Positions 11,049 to 21,490 of a DNA stretch of 64,000 bases are shown in pieces. A model generated the notes under the pieces. It made no database searches and was not told where the DNA came from. It was given only the letters and a program-made list of their open reading frames with translations. A program made the position numbers and the translations under genes. Origin of the DNA: Ochotona curzoniae (Eukaryota > Chordata > Mammalia > Lagomorpha > Ochotonidae); the NCBI RefSeq assembly GCF_017591425.1, contig NW_024467120.1:5952001-6016000 (forward strand). The letters run 5' to 3'. Positions within the stretch are counted from its first letter, which is position 1, and every line of letters begins with the position of its first letter.

Positions 11049-11540
11049 TTTTTTTTTTTTTTAAGTAGGGAAGACTTTATTTCAGGGAGGACAGAAAGAG
11101 AGAGGTGGCTGAACAATGTCGGGGGTAGAACCTGTTCCCACAGAGGGCAGGGGATCGAAATGAGGCTTCATTCGTTTTGGGGAGCAGAGTCCCTTTTTAA
11201 GCAGTTTGCTGAGGGAAATACAGAGTTCCTAAGGGACCCTGATCAAATGGCTGGGGATGTGCAGAAAACTCTTTGGTGATGTTTACAGTGCATTGCATCA
11301 GCAGTGTGGAATGTGTCGGGGCAGGACTTCCCAGGGCAATAAACATTCCACTAGCTTTTAGTTTAACTATCTGGACCTATTTTCATCAAGCCTACAGGTT
11401 CAGCCCCGTGTGGCATCTTCATAAATATTATAAAGAAAAACCTTTGGTGTTCCACAGACAGGACTCTGGGGAGGAGGGAGCAACAAGGAATGGGGAAACC
11501 ACAGTTCTCATGGCTGCCTGCTGCTGAGAGTGGGGATCCT
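11049..11540 (-). mobile_element. polyadenylated retroelement, LTR-like R/U5 or retroposed transcript
   Basis: Read on the minus strand it ends with AATAAA (complement of 11,077-11,082), 14 bases, then poly(A) (the 14-T run at 11,049-11,062). Upstream on the same strand stand a TTAAAAAGGG TATA-like box (11,192-11,201) and a C-rich leader, an order seen in retroviral LTRs. It may be a solo LTR-driven transcript copied back into the genome. The 5' limit is uncertain and no coding frame is present. Confidence 0.45.
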
Positions 11541-12199
11541 TATGGGAATGGTCTCTCCTTCTTCCAGAGCTCCCATCACTGGGGCAGTGGCTAGAACAAA
11601 GCTGAAGCGCACTTGACCCTAGATCAATGCAAAGAAAAAGTTGTCATGTGGCATGAGAGGGGACACAAGACAAGGCAGCCAGGAAGGTTGGGGGAAGGTG
11701 CTGGTATTAGTGAACCACTTGACCTCTGGATGCTCTATCAGCTTAGGGATAGCATCATCAACAAGACTGGATTAATTGGCATAAATGCAGCATTCTTCAG
11801 TTGTTTCATTCATTGTAACCAACACTGAGGGCCTCCGCCAGTTTGGCACCTGTGAGTGGTTGTAAAAGGAATTATTATGACTAATTTTGATTGCTTCTGA
11901 TGATTTATATAAGGATATTCTGAACAAATAACTGAGAGTCACTCACAGAACCAGGCACAGAGACAGTGGGGAAGCTTCAGAACAAGACAAGTTGTGTGAA
12001 TTTGCCATCACCCTGGTGGGGAGACATGGTAATTAACCCAGTGAGCCTACCAGTTTAAAGAGCCAACAATTTTGATCATTACTCTACATATCTCAGGAGC
12101 TATATATATCTCAGGGCAATGTTGTCTTGGTAAAATGGAGTACAACATTTATTAAATAACATTTTAACTGACACCTAGCTTTACTTTTTACTGCATATC
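11541..12199. other. unassigned spacer
   Basis: No landmark was recognised. A TATATATATC-like AT patch lies near 12,090-12,115. Confidence 0.4.
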
Positions 12200-12720
12200 A
12201 TGTAAAGTGAAGCAAACGGTGCATTTGAATCTGACTTTGTATTTGACACCATGCTGTGGAGATTCATTTAGTTGCTGCTTGAGTATTTATTCTTCTTAAT
12301 GGCTGTGTGTATTCCACTGTGTGGATATACCACGATTTGTTGTCTGCTTATCTGCCATCTGAAGGATTTTGTGTTGTTTCCAATTTTTGAGACTACGAGT
12401 AAAGTTAATATGAATAAAGCTGCTATGAACATTCACATTCAGATTGATGCATAAGTAGTTGCTTCTATTTCTTTGGGACAGAAAGCTTAAAGTAGGTGTT
12501 CTGAATTACACATGGCAAGCGCATGTTGTTTAACCTAACGCAAAACTGTTGGTCTGTTTCTTGAAGTGGTTAAAGAAGTTGTATCATAGACAGAAAGGCA
12601 TGACATTTCTACCCGCTTTGTGTCCTTGTCAACAATCAGCATTGTTACCTTTTTAAAAATCATACCAATACGTGGGTAGCTGCTAATTTTTCTCCCTATT
12701 TTTAGTCAGTGATGTAGTAG
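12200..12720 (-). mobile_element. L1 ORF2 3' portion, antisense remnant
   Basis: The order of phrases is that of antisense L1 ORF2: 'TTCTTAATGGCTGTGTGTATTCCACTGTGTGGATATACCACG', 'TTATCTGCCATCTGAAGG', 'GAATAAAGCTGCTATGAACATTCAC', 'TATTTCTTTGGGACAG' and 'GTCCTTGTCAACAATCAGCATTG'. The frame is destroyed by substitutions and indels, so it is an old L1M-type fragment. Confidence 0.85.
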
Positions 12721-13567
12721 AGAGAATCGTGGAAGCTGATCAATATGTCATTTTATTTCAAGTTGTTTAAATCTTCATAATTAATATATATTACTTTCAA
12801 AGGACTTAGTTTTAGAAAATATGAAAGCTATTATACACCATATGGGTATTGAAAAATACCTAGTCATCTATCTGGAGTAATTAGATTATTTTCATATATT
12901 ATTTATTTTTTTTTACTGAGAAAAGAAGATTTTAATTTCTGCGTATAAGTCTTTTTTCAAAACTATCATTATAGTAATATACTCTCAGTTATTTTTTTAC
13001 TTTTGCCACATATTTACAAGATGTTTAATAAAATATTGTATGATTCAAAGAATATTTGGAAATACCTGTCTCCTTATACCTTTTTCAGTACAACTGTTGT
13101 CATAGTTGAAAGTCTGTTAACTGTCTAAATTACAGATATGAAAAGTATGGTTTTAGTTAGATGCTTTTCTATTTGAAAATATTTATTTTATCTTGAACTC
13201 TGCCAATCTATTTTCTCCTTTTAAAAACTTTGCAAGTATATATGAAATTGAATCTACTGATGTTTTCTTCAGAGTGCCTCTCAGGTCAAAATTTGTCACA
13301 ATCCTAGAGATGTAGCATTCACTATATTCTCACTTTTTTATGGTTTGATGTTTAATTGTTTAACTTATTATGTTAATAGCATTGATACAATATGAGGCAA
13401 AACTCAAAAACAAACATTTACTCCAAAGGAGCTAAATAGTGTTTCTGGCCTTGCCTAATGTATTCCAATGTCATTATTAATACATACTAAATCCTTTAGG
13501 TTTATCAGATTTTCTATGTGGAAATAATGAAATATGTAAGTGTGTAATTAAGTTTTATCAAAAACTC
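12721..13567. other. AT-rich unassigned block, T-biased
   Basis: It may continue the antisense L1 to its left, but no phrase could be matched. No coding signal. Confidence 0.35.
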
Positions 13568-13606
13568 TGTATAGCAGGCACTGTGATAAGCAATTTACAT
13601 GCATTA
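13568..13606 (-). mobile_element. MIR fragment cut by a SINE
   Basis: 'TATAGCAGGCACTGTGATAAGCAATTTACATGCATTATTTA' is the antisense MIR 3' end (AGTGCCTGGCACATAG..). It stops at the tail of the SINE at 13,610. Confidence 0.5.
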
Positions 13607-13609
13607 TTT

Positions 13610-13905
13610 ATTTTTTTTAAAGTTTCATCTATTTATTTAAAAGTCAGAGTTCTGAGGGAGGGGTTAAGAGGAGTGGAAAGAGGGGGATTTTTCTTCTCCT
13701 GACTCATTGCCTACATGGCTGCAACAAACAGAGCTGGGCCCATCTGAAGTCAAGGGCAAGGGGATTCTTCCCAGTCTCCCACATGGGAGCAAGGGCCCAG
13801 GTACCCCAGCCATCTTCTGCTGCTTTGTACCACTCAGATGGGTTGAAGCTCCCACTGGTGAAGAACCAGGACTGGGTTGTAGCCTAGCTAGACAGAGGGT
13901 GACAC
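13610..13905 (-). mobile_element. C-SINE, diverged
   Basis: Tail TTTTTTTTAAAGTTTCATCTATTTATTT, CTACATGGCTGCAACAAACAGAGCTGGG, CAGTCTCCCACATGGGAGCAAGG and CCATCTTCTGCTGCTTTG. The head is degraded and its border with the next element is uncertain by tens of bases. Confidence 0.7.
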
Positions 13906-14935
13906 CTGCCAGCATGTGTGTGGGCTGGATAGTGGGGTTGGTTGGGTTGAGCTACGTTTCAGCACCCATTGATATGTATGACAGCCGAATGGATGCGGGA
14001 CAGATTGGGCCAGTCTGCTGCAAGCATAGCAGCCAGGATTTGGGGCAGTTTCTGGTGTCAATTATTGGGGGTTGCTCCGATTAGGTTGCAGTTCCTGGTG
14101 GTGTACATAAAGGATGAGTGTGTGGTGGACAAGGTTGAGCTGGGCTGCAGCATCCATTACTTTCTAAAAGAGATGGGGTTGGAGATACAACGAATCCAGC
14201 AATTGCAACTAGCAGTGTGTGCATAGGCTGATATGGGTGACAGACTGAACCAGACCCCATACTGTCAAGCACACAAAAGGTGATCTAAGATCACCTCAGA
14301 CAAGGTTTCTTTGGGGATCCCCTCAACTGAATTGCTGGACTCAGAACTCCAACCATGGGGAGAATCATAGGATCTTTGGTCTGGCCATGGTGTGTATGTA
14401 TCAGAACTGGGCCTCCTCAATGGCTAATATGGAGCAGTAGACGGCATACCCAGATGCACATGGAGAATATGGCAGTACATTGGAGCCTGCAGAGGATATC
14501 TGGTACCAGAGCGGAGGAAGAAGGACAGAATATATTGGTCAACTACCCCAGCCAAGCACTGACAGCAAGTATCTAGACTAATGGAGACTCTGGGGTAGAT
14601 TGTGTCAGCAAATGAACCTTGGAAGGATTTCTTCATCCTTGGATCTGTGAGACTGGCAGCATTTCAGAACTATAAAAACCACTTGAGCAGAACCCTAGGA
14701 GCATGCTCCATATCAGGGACTCTGCGTTGATACTGGGTGCTGTCCCCATGTACATGGGTTCCGGGGCAGCTGGGAGGCTAGGTGCATTTTCTCCCCTTAT
14801 CTCTCCCCTTCTCCCTACAAGAGGAAGAAAGGGAAAATTTGGAAGCAGTGCTCTCACCCACACTCCCCTAGTCCTCAACCCTTCCCACCCTGGTCAACCA
14901 TGTAAACATCATTAACAAATTTAAAAAAAGATAGA
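13906..14935 (+). repeat. unclassified repeat with internal degenerate units and an A-rich end
   Basis: Similar phrases recur: GGTTGAGCTGGGCTGCAGCATCCATT (about 14,131) and GTTGAGCTACGTTTCAGCACCCATT (about 13,945); GCCAGCATGTGTGTGGGCTGG (about 13,908) and AGCAGTGTGTGCATAGGCTG (about 14,210). The segment ends in an A-rich stretch (14,917-14,931). It lacks the usual L1 3' tip. A long lagomorph L1 3' UTR variant or an LTR-element interior are both possible. The open frames (125, 85, 73 and 81 codons) carry no recognised domain. Confidence 0.45.
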
Positions 14936-15308
14936 AATGGATGCTGTAGGCTATTAACTCTTCTTCTTGGGAGACAAGGATTTCTTATAGAGAATATCTG
15001 TTTTACCACATAATTGTTTTTTTCCCATACAAGACAAGATGGAAATTTTGATTTCTCATCAATCCTCAAAAACCTGGCAAAATCCCTGGAGATATGTCAT
15101 GTCCCTCAAAGATTTTGTCTTCAGGAATTTCTGACTCTTAAATTAACCCACACTCAGTCCCTAGAAAGCCATTAACATTACCATTTAAGTATTTCTTCTG
15201 GCTTCTAGTTCCAGATTCGTTTTTGCCATTTTTGCATAATTCAAGAGTCATAGTGTATATTTATCTCTTTCTATAAATTTCAGAGGTGTGGCTTAGTAGA
15301 CATTTTTT
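14936..15308. other. unassigned spacer
   Basis: No recognisable element; AT-rich. Confidence 0.45.
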
Positions 15309-15320
15309 AAAAATTGATGG

Positions 15321-15392
15321 TTTGGGGAGGGAATTTGGGGAGGGCAAGGGGAGAGCCCACTGCCAACTAAATTGTATCAAAAAACAATAAAA
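15321..15392 (+). mobile_element. 72-bp L1 3' tip insertion with target-site duplication
   Basis: TTTGGGGAGGGAATTTGGGG starts the G-rich L1 3' tip, which continues with GAGAGCCCACTGCCAACTAAATTGTATC and AACAATAAAAAAA. Perfect duplications AAAAATTGATGG flank it (15,309-15,320 and 15,393-15,404). It is an extremely 5'-truncated L1 that keeps a canonical G4 motif (15,324-15,351). Confidence 0.8.
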
Positions 15393-15404
15393 AAAAATTG
15401 ATGG

Positions 15405-15872
15405 CTTTCAGCTTTTTTTTGGGGGGGGGGCTATTTTCTTGTTATAAAAATGAAAGTGACTTTTTCCCTAGCTATTTACATGAAGGATCCAAAAGCAAAA
15501 TTTTCTAAATTTAGGGTTTCAAGACACCTACACTCATAATTCCATGATTTAACTGCCTTGCCATGTAGCTCTTTAATCTCTGCATTGTTCTTTGTGCTTT
15601 ATTGACTAAATTGCCATAACTTTAAAATTTATATGAATCCCTACTAACATTATACTCTCTTCATGTCTTTCCTATTCACAACTTCTCTAATTTGTTCAAA
15701 CTTCATTATTCATGAAAGCTATAAAATATTTTTGTCAAAGCTCTAAACATAAATATATTTAAATTGCCCTTGGGAAGGATTTTAACCCATAAATTTAACA
15801 AAGAATAATTGATATCTATTCAATATTTGACATTGACATATGACATGATTTATTAAACCTCTTTAATATTTT
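15405..15872. other. AT-rich unassigned spacer
   Basis: It holds a T8G10 run at about 15,413-15,430. No other element was recognised. Confidence 0.45.
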
Positions 15873-16201
15873 TATTTTTTAAAGAGAGATTTGTTTATTT
15901 TTATTCAAAAGATATATTTACAAGAGGGAATGAGAGACAGAAAGAGAGAGAATTTTCATCCGTGGTTCAACCACAATGGTCAGAGATGAGGCTATCCAAA
16001 GCCAGGAACCAGGAACCTCTTCCAGGACTCCCATACACAGGTGCAGGATCCCAAAGACTTGGGCCACCCTCTGTTGCTTTCCCATAGGTCATAATCTGGG
16101 AACAGGATGGGAAGTAGAGCAGCCAGGACAGGAACCAGCACCCGTTTAGGATGTTGGCATTCGAAGGTGGAGCATTAGCCTAATAAGACACAATGCTAGC
16201 C
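15873..16201 (-). mobile_element. C-SINE, full length
   Basis: Tail TTTTTTAAAGAGAGATTTGTTTATTTTTATT, GAGAGACAGAAAGAGAGAG, AAAGCCAGGAACCAGGAACCTCTTCCAGG, GGTGCAGGATCCCAAAGACTTGGGCC and the head CAATGCTAGCC. Confidence 0.88.
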
Positions 16202-16944
16202 ACAGTATCTTTCATAGAACTTGCAATTTTTCTTTATGAAGTTGTTATATGCTATCATGTTGAATTTATTGACTGTATCACATATTTAAATGCTGTATTT
16301 GTTTGTGTCATTATTCAGGTACTTAAATTGACAAAATTTGAGAGTTAAATTTCCCCACGAAGTTTTGAAATATCCCAATTAATATTTTCCAATTGTTGTT
16401 GTGTTTCAAATTGCCTTGAAGGGTTTTATTAAAATTCATCAGCTTGTTTTTACTTAATCTATGATTCATCTTGATGCTTCATTAATGTATCGCTTTCCTT
16501 TTGGTGACCTTCTATTCCTATTTCATCATTTTTTCCCGTTGTAGCGAGACAATGAGCAGATGTTACCAAATAATTTTCCACTCATTTTGTTTGGTATATC
16601 TATTTTTTCCCATAAATTTTCAAAATAAAACACCCCTTTCTCTTATAAGGAGCTTTCTTCTTGGTCTTTCAAAAAAGTTTTGAGTCATCCATTGGTTCCT
16701 TTATCCAAAACGTATTGTGATTCCAATGTGCTCCAGTCTATGGAATATGTGAGACGAAAACTCCTGGGAGACTGTGGGCTTGCCATTGCAGAGTATTTTT
16801 ATGAAGACAGAGAATGAAATGAGAAATTACGTTGTGATGACTACTGTGACTGAGGCACCCCACAGAGAGCTGGATCGTGTCCTCTCTCTAATGCTCCACT
16901 CTCTGGGGACGAGAACAACACATATTTCCTAGGAGCTCTGGAGG
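16202..16944. other. AT-rich unassigned block
   Basis: T-biased up to about 16,700, then more mixed. It could be a very old antisense LINE, but no phrase matched. The 60-codon frame at 16,501-16,683 is a chance frame. Confidence 0.35.
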
Positions 16945-17025
16945 AACAAATGAAGTCAAGCTCTGGAAATGACCACAGGTTACCTGGTGCACAGCACTGG
17001 TTTAAGCATCGTTAGCTATTGTCTT
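16945..17025 (+). mobile_element. MIR 3' end fragment
   Basis: 'GAACAAATGAAGTCA...GGTGCACAGCACTGGTTTAAGCATCGTTAGCTATTGTC' follows the MIR 3' end (GGATTAAATGAG..GTGCCTGGCACATAG..GTTAGCTATTATT). Confidence 0.5.
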
Positions 17026-17129
17026 TGTCATGAGTTCCACATCTAATTCTGCCAGAGGTCATTTTCTGCTGCAGAGGCCTGTATTTTTTTTTTTTTAAGA
17101 GTTGTTACTCAGTGGCATTCTCTTACTTA

Positions 17130-17500
17130 TGTGTTTATTGATTTCTTGTATGTTTCCTCATATGCTGGCAACAGCTGGAAAAAAAAGAAGAAAATGGTGT
17201 CCTTGTCTTCACAGAACTTTCATTCTAATGGAGAAGGTGCATGCTTTACAACCATTCCTACATTGATTTCCATCACAAATTTTATCCATGTGATATAACA
17301 TGGGTAACACTTTCAGAACCTGGCAAGTACAGGTATAGGGTATATCCTAGAAAATATGAGGAAATTGATTTTAGAGCAAGATCTGAACATTGGTTAATAA
17401 TTAGTCAAGCCAAAGCAGGGAAGAGAGGAAAGACGCGGAAGGAAATGAAAGGGACATAAATGATGAAGGCTGTGATAAGCTCTGGATAAAAGCAGATGGT
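17130..17500 (+). mobile_element. L2 LINE 3' remnant
   Basis: 'TGTTTATTGATTTCTTGTATG', 'AATGGTGTCCTTGTCTTCACAGAACTTTCATTCTAATGGAGAAGG' and 'GAGCAAGATCTGAAC' follow L2 phrases (TTTATTGAGC..; GTCCCTGCCCTCA.GGAGCTTACATTCTAGTGG; TTGAGCAAAGACCTGAA). The right part is less certain. A SINE inserted at its right edge. Confidence 0.55.
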
Positions 17501-17502
17501 TA

Positions 17503-17736
17503 GGGCCCGGCATGATAGCCTACTGGCAACAGTCCTCGCCTCTAATGTACCAGGATCCCATATGGGCATCGGTTCAAATCCCGGCAGCACCGCTTCCCAC
17601 CCAGCTCCCTAATTGTGGCCTAGGAAAGCAGTCAAAGACAGCGCAAAGCTTTGGGACCCTGCACCCGTGTGGGAGATCTGGAAGAGCTCCTGGCTCTTGG
17701 CTTGGGATTGGCTCAGCTCCGGTCGTTGCTTCAGGC
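17503..17736 (+). mobile_element. C-SINE head portion lacking CT stretch and tail
   Basis: GGGCCCGGCATGATAGCCTACTGG and GATCCCATATGGGCATCGGTTCAAATCCCGG are well kept, including a B box. The copy stops after GCTCAGCTCCGGTCGTTG with no poly(A) or AATAAATCTTT, so the 3' third was deleted or never copied. Confidence 0.8.
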
Positions 17737-18455
17737 ACTGACAGAAATGCAAGAATGAGTAAACCACAATCTTGCTTTCAAAGAAAAAACAACATTTGCT
17801 ATGGAATGAGAGTGTAGAAACATGGAGATAGGTTTTTGGCTTAATAAAATCCAAGTTGAGCCTAAGTGAGATAAAAAAATATCCACTTTGAGTGTTTGTA
17901 AGTGTGGTACTAGAAGTACTGCTCACCGATGCCATGTGACTTACCCAAGAGGCACTTCTCTATATTCCAGGATCTATGGCTTACTGTGACTCTAAGATGA
18001 CCCCTGCCACCTGCCTTAACATCCGCTCCAGAGTCCATGTTAAGGAAAACAATAATGAAAGGGGGTTGAGCTGAGAAATGCAGCTTAGAATTTCTGTCTA
18101 TAAAGTACATTTGGTAAAAGATCAGCTGCTGTTCTTTCCAGCTGTTCTGATAACCACCACTGTACCATTTCTTCATTTATGCAGGTAGCTGATTGTGCAA
18201 GCTCAACTAAACCGTTATCTTTGCCTCAAGCAAATAAACATAACTTTAAACGTGCTGGAGTGAGTGCATTCCAAAGGGCATTGCTTGCCTCTAAAAATAA
18301 CTTGATTTTAAAAGTGGGGTTTTTTTTTGCAGTCTAATTGGGGACATACGCAATTAAGCTTTTAACTGACTTTCTCCCCAATTTTGATACCTGAACTTAG
18401 AAAATATATAATATCTACATTTTGAGATGAATTTGACTAATAAACTTATGGCAGA
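17737..18455. other. unassigned spacer
   Basis: No landmark was recognised, apart from L2-like spacing continuing past the SINE. No coding evidence. Confidence 0.4.
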
Positions 18456-18560
18456 AGACTTCAGAAAATTCACAAAAAAACATTATTTTGATGTTGATAG
18501 TTTTGAAATCCATGTGTTATTTTTCACAATATGCATTCTCCATAGCCTTTAACAGTTCAT
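18456..18560. mobile_element. mariner-like MITE remnant
   Basis: 'GACTTCAGAAAATTCACAAAAAAAC...TTTTGAAATCCATGTGTTATTTTTCACAATATGCATTCTCCATAG' resembles short palindromic elements with CTTCAAAAAGTTCATGGAAAA-type ends. The two ends are imperfect inverted copies of each other. Family name uncertain. Confidence 0.45.
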
Positions 18561-19537
18561 TCATACATGCTTATTTATATTTCTAATGGCATGGGATATA
18601 TGTCATGATTTTCATGTGTTATAGATATAATTTAAATATATCATGATACATATGCACATGGACTATGCGACTTTTTTTTAATCATACTATAAGATTTGTT
18701 ACAAACTCTCAAAAACAAATATTTTTATCAGAGTACTTTATATCATGACAGATGGTCTATCCACTGTGATTCATTTAAGAACTTGAGGTTTGCTACAGAT
18801 TAGTTAATATTGTTTTTTCAGAAATGACATTTCATCACTGTGGTCTCCCCAAGGACACTGAACAGATTGAAATGGAAGCAACATGGCACCTAATACCACA
18901 GAAGTCCTTAATCAGATACCCCATACTCTAGGGACGTGGTTAGGACAGCCAAATTCCACTTAATGCATCACTCAAAGAAGTCATTATTATGGGCTCTATG
19001 TTTATCCACAGGTATGGAGTTTAAACAGCAAGCAGGCAGTTTAGGAATATCAGCCTTTGGCAAATTTCATAAAGGCCGGAGGTTTGGAGACAGAAAAAGA
19101 GGCAGTGTGTAATCTGCTTACATTTCTGAACTTGAGTTGAATTATTATTATAGCAAAATAAAGTTTACCAAAGGATCACTTTATTGGGGCAAGAGAGAGA
19201 AGCAAAGCTTTCATCAGTAAATCTGGGACAGCTGCAACCCCTCACAAGCATGTCCCCTGTGAATTGTAAGGTTTTCATAACATGGGACTTGGGACTATTT
19301 ATACATATACATATAAAAATACCATATTCTTCTAAGAGCCAAGATCTAAGGCTTACAGCGCAGCCGATGCTTCGTGGAGTTTGGAGAGACTCTAACGAAC
19401 CTCTGAAGTTAGAAATTGGTATCAATCCTGAACTTTACAGCTCTGGAACGGAATCTATGGAGGTGACGGCCATTTACCTCATCCATTCTCGGAACATGAA
19501 TGTTGTTTATTTATTATCGGAATTTTACCTTTGGATT

Positions 19538-19538
<1 letters not shown>
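18561..19538. other. unassigned block
   Basis: No repeat was recognised. A 146-codon frame (19,184-19,624) starts here, but its last third is the GT microsatellite read as Cys-Val and no domain is visible, so it is not called as a gene. Confidence 0.4.

Positions 19539-19574
<36 letters not shown>
19539..19574. repeat. (GT)n microsatellite
   Basis: About 18 dinucleotide units run almost without interruption (TGTGTGTG...), ending at TTTGTCC. Likely length-polymorphic. Confidence 0.95.
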
Positions 19575-19577
<3 letters not shown>

Positions 19578-19699
19578 TCCTCTTCTCTATTGTGTACTGG
19601 ATTTCTCTGAGATGGTCATGCTGACAAGAAAATGACAGACACAGCACCCATTGAATCAGCACCCAGTATTGCTCTGCTTAAAAGTGAACCTTCGGCATG

Positions 19700-19785
19700 T
19701 CATTATTCTCACGAGGCCCCTGTGAGTTAGGCGCCAGGATGATGGGAGGAGGAAGCCGGGGCACAGAGGAGTCAGACACGTGTGG
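19700..19785 (-). mobile_element. possible MIR core remnant
   Basis: 'TCATTATTCTCACGAGGCCCCTGTGAG...GATGGGAGGAGGAAGCCGGGGCACAGAGGAGTCAGACACG' recalls the antisense MIR core (TTTAATCCTCACAACAACCCTATGAGG..GAGGAAACTGAGGCACAGAGAGG). Confidence 0.4.
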
Positions 19786-20529
19786 ATCTGGATCTTGTTA
19801 TGAAATCATCTGCTGTATGTCCCTGCACTGCACGGATTCAAAACTAAGAGGCAGTTTGGCTATTTTAAGCTTTCCTGTTAGTCAACTTTTGATAGAGAAA
19901 TGCATTTCGAAAATTTGATTGATGGTTGCTCCCCCAGCTTACAAAGCAGCAGGGCACAGCAGTGCAGCCTCACATAGCTGCAGATGAATTGAGTAACAGA
20001 AGTCGTGTCTCTGCAGGATTTTAGAGTTCTCCAAGTGTCTGTGGTCTGGTAAAAGAATATAAGAGATATACCACAGAAACAAGTAGCCGGAACATGTTCT
20101 GAGTGGCCCACACTCTCCTCCTTAGCATTCCATGTGAGTTGATGACCAGCACTTGGAGGGAGGTCAGGTGACTGTCATTTCCTCACCAGAAATGAAACAG
20201 CAGCACCCACGTAGTTCTGAAGGCTATCTCTGGACGCATGCACTGTGGGCTCCCAAGTGTCTTCAGACTCAATGTCAATTGCTTAGAGTGATGATTTGTT
20301 AAGCCAACAGAAATACCAGTTTTGAACCTTATAAATGAGAAAAGGAATAATTGTGAAAACAGACTACTTGCTAACTTCTTAAAATCATCAGAATAAGGAG
20401 TGATAACACCAGGGTGGGAAGGAATGGATGTGTTTTTAGCAGCACTTACTAAACACACACCACCTCCAAACCAGATACGTAAGAGGGACTCAGCATGTCA
20501 TTTGTCTCTAAAATCCGTTTAATGGGTCT
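19786..20529. other. unassigned, repeat-poor block
   Basis: Balanced base composition with no recognised repeat and no supported coding frame. Confidence 0.4.
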
Positions 20530-20554
20530 TGTCTTTCTTTCTTTTTTTTTTTTT

Positions 20555-20595
<41 letters not shown>

Positions 20596-20597
20596 TT
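20530..20597. repeat. (TTTC)n microsatellite with poly(T)
   Basis: CTTTCTTTC units flank a T run at about 20,542-20,556 and continue for about ten more tetramers. It is likely hypervariable. Confidence 0.93.
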
Positions 20598-20715
20598 TTA
20601 AGCAATGTTACTACTTATTCTAATTTATACTTTTGGGAAACATATTTCATTGTATTTTTTTAAATCAGCAGCTTTGATAGGGTACCACATTTGTATGGCT
20701 CAATAATTAAAAGCA

Positions 20716-21045
20716 GGACTAGTGCTGTGTGGTGGGTCAACATGCCACCTGAAACACCAGCATCCCCTATCCCAGTGCTGGTTCTCTTCCCAGTAACTTC
20801 TGATTCAGCCTTTGGCACATACACCTGGGAAGGCAGCAGATGCTGGTCCAAGCACTTGGGCTTTTGCCAGCCATTTAGGAGGCCCAGAAAGATTTCTTTG
20901 CTCCCATTATTGCCCTAGACAACCTTTAACTGTTGCAGGTATTCGTGGAGCAAATAGCAGCTAGATCTCTGTTTCTGTCCACCATTCTCTCCCTCTGTCT
21001 CTCTCCCTCTAAATTTTAAGTAAACAAACAAATAAATCTTTAAAA
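20716..21045 (+). mobile_element. C-SINE, old
   Basis: GGACTAGTGCTGTGTGGTGGGTCAACATGCC, CACCTGGGAAGGCAGCAGATG, CCAAGCACTTGGGC, a CT-rich block and AACAAATAAATCTTTAAAA. A small duplication or insertion lies mid-body (about 20,860-20,920). Confidence 0.82.
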
Positions 21046-21119
21046 TTTTTAAAACAACTTAAGTTATAGAAATGCACACAGCAAAATGTCCTGCTCCAGC
21101 ATCTGGTCCACATTTAGCA

Positions 21120-21490
21120 GTTCTCAGCCGCATCAGCCAACCCCAGCAAAGGGATGTCTACTTTGGTTGTGTAATACGTATGAAAGCCAATGTTCATTTA
21201 TAATATTTCCCTCCATTTTGTACAGCAAATGTAGCATCACCTACATCACTCTGCATTCTTCTATTTTACTGAATATTCAGCATTTTCTAATTCAGCATAC
21301 GGTTCTCAAATCCACATCACTTTATACTAAGCGTCCCATTGTCCAGATGATCATAGTTTATAGAATCCCTATTAACCTTTTGATGAATATGTGGGTTGCA
21401 GCCAACAGTTTCCTATTCCAAACATTAACACACTGCAGAAGCTTGAATATGTTTCATTGAACCAATGTGCAGGTACTCTTACAGGATAAC
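21120..21490 (-). mobile_element. possible L1 ORF2 antisense remnant
   Basis: 'GATGATCATAGTTTATAGAATCCCTATTAACCTTTTGATGAATATGTGGGTTG' resembles the antisense ORF2 phrase 'CCATAGTTTATTTAACCATTCCCCTATTGATGGACATTTAGGTTG'. The left part is only loosely placed. Confidence 0.4.

Noticed and set aside
19184..19624. 146-codon open frame that might be a small gene
   Set aside because: The C-terminal third is the GT microsatellite read as alternating Cys-Val. The rest has no recognisable domain, splice signals or promoter.
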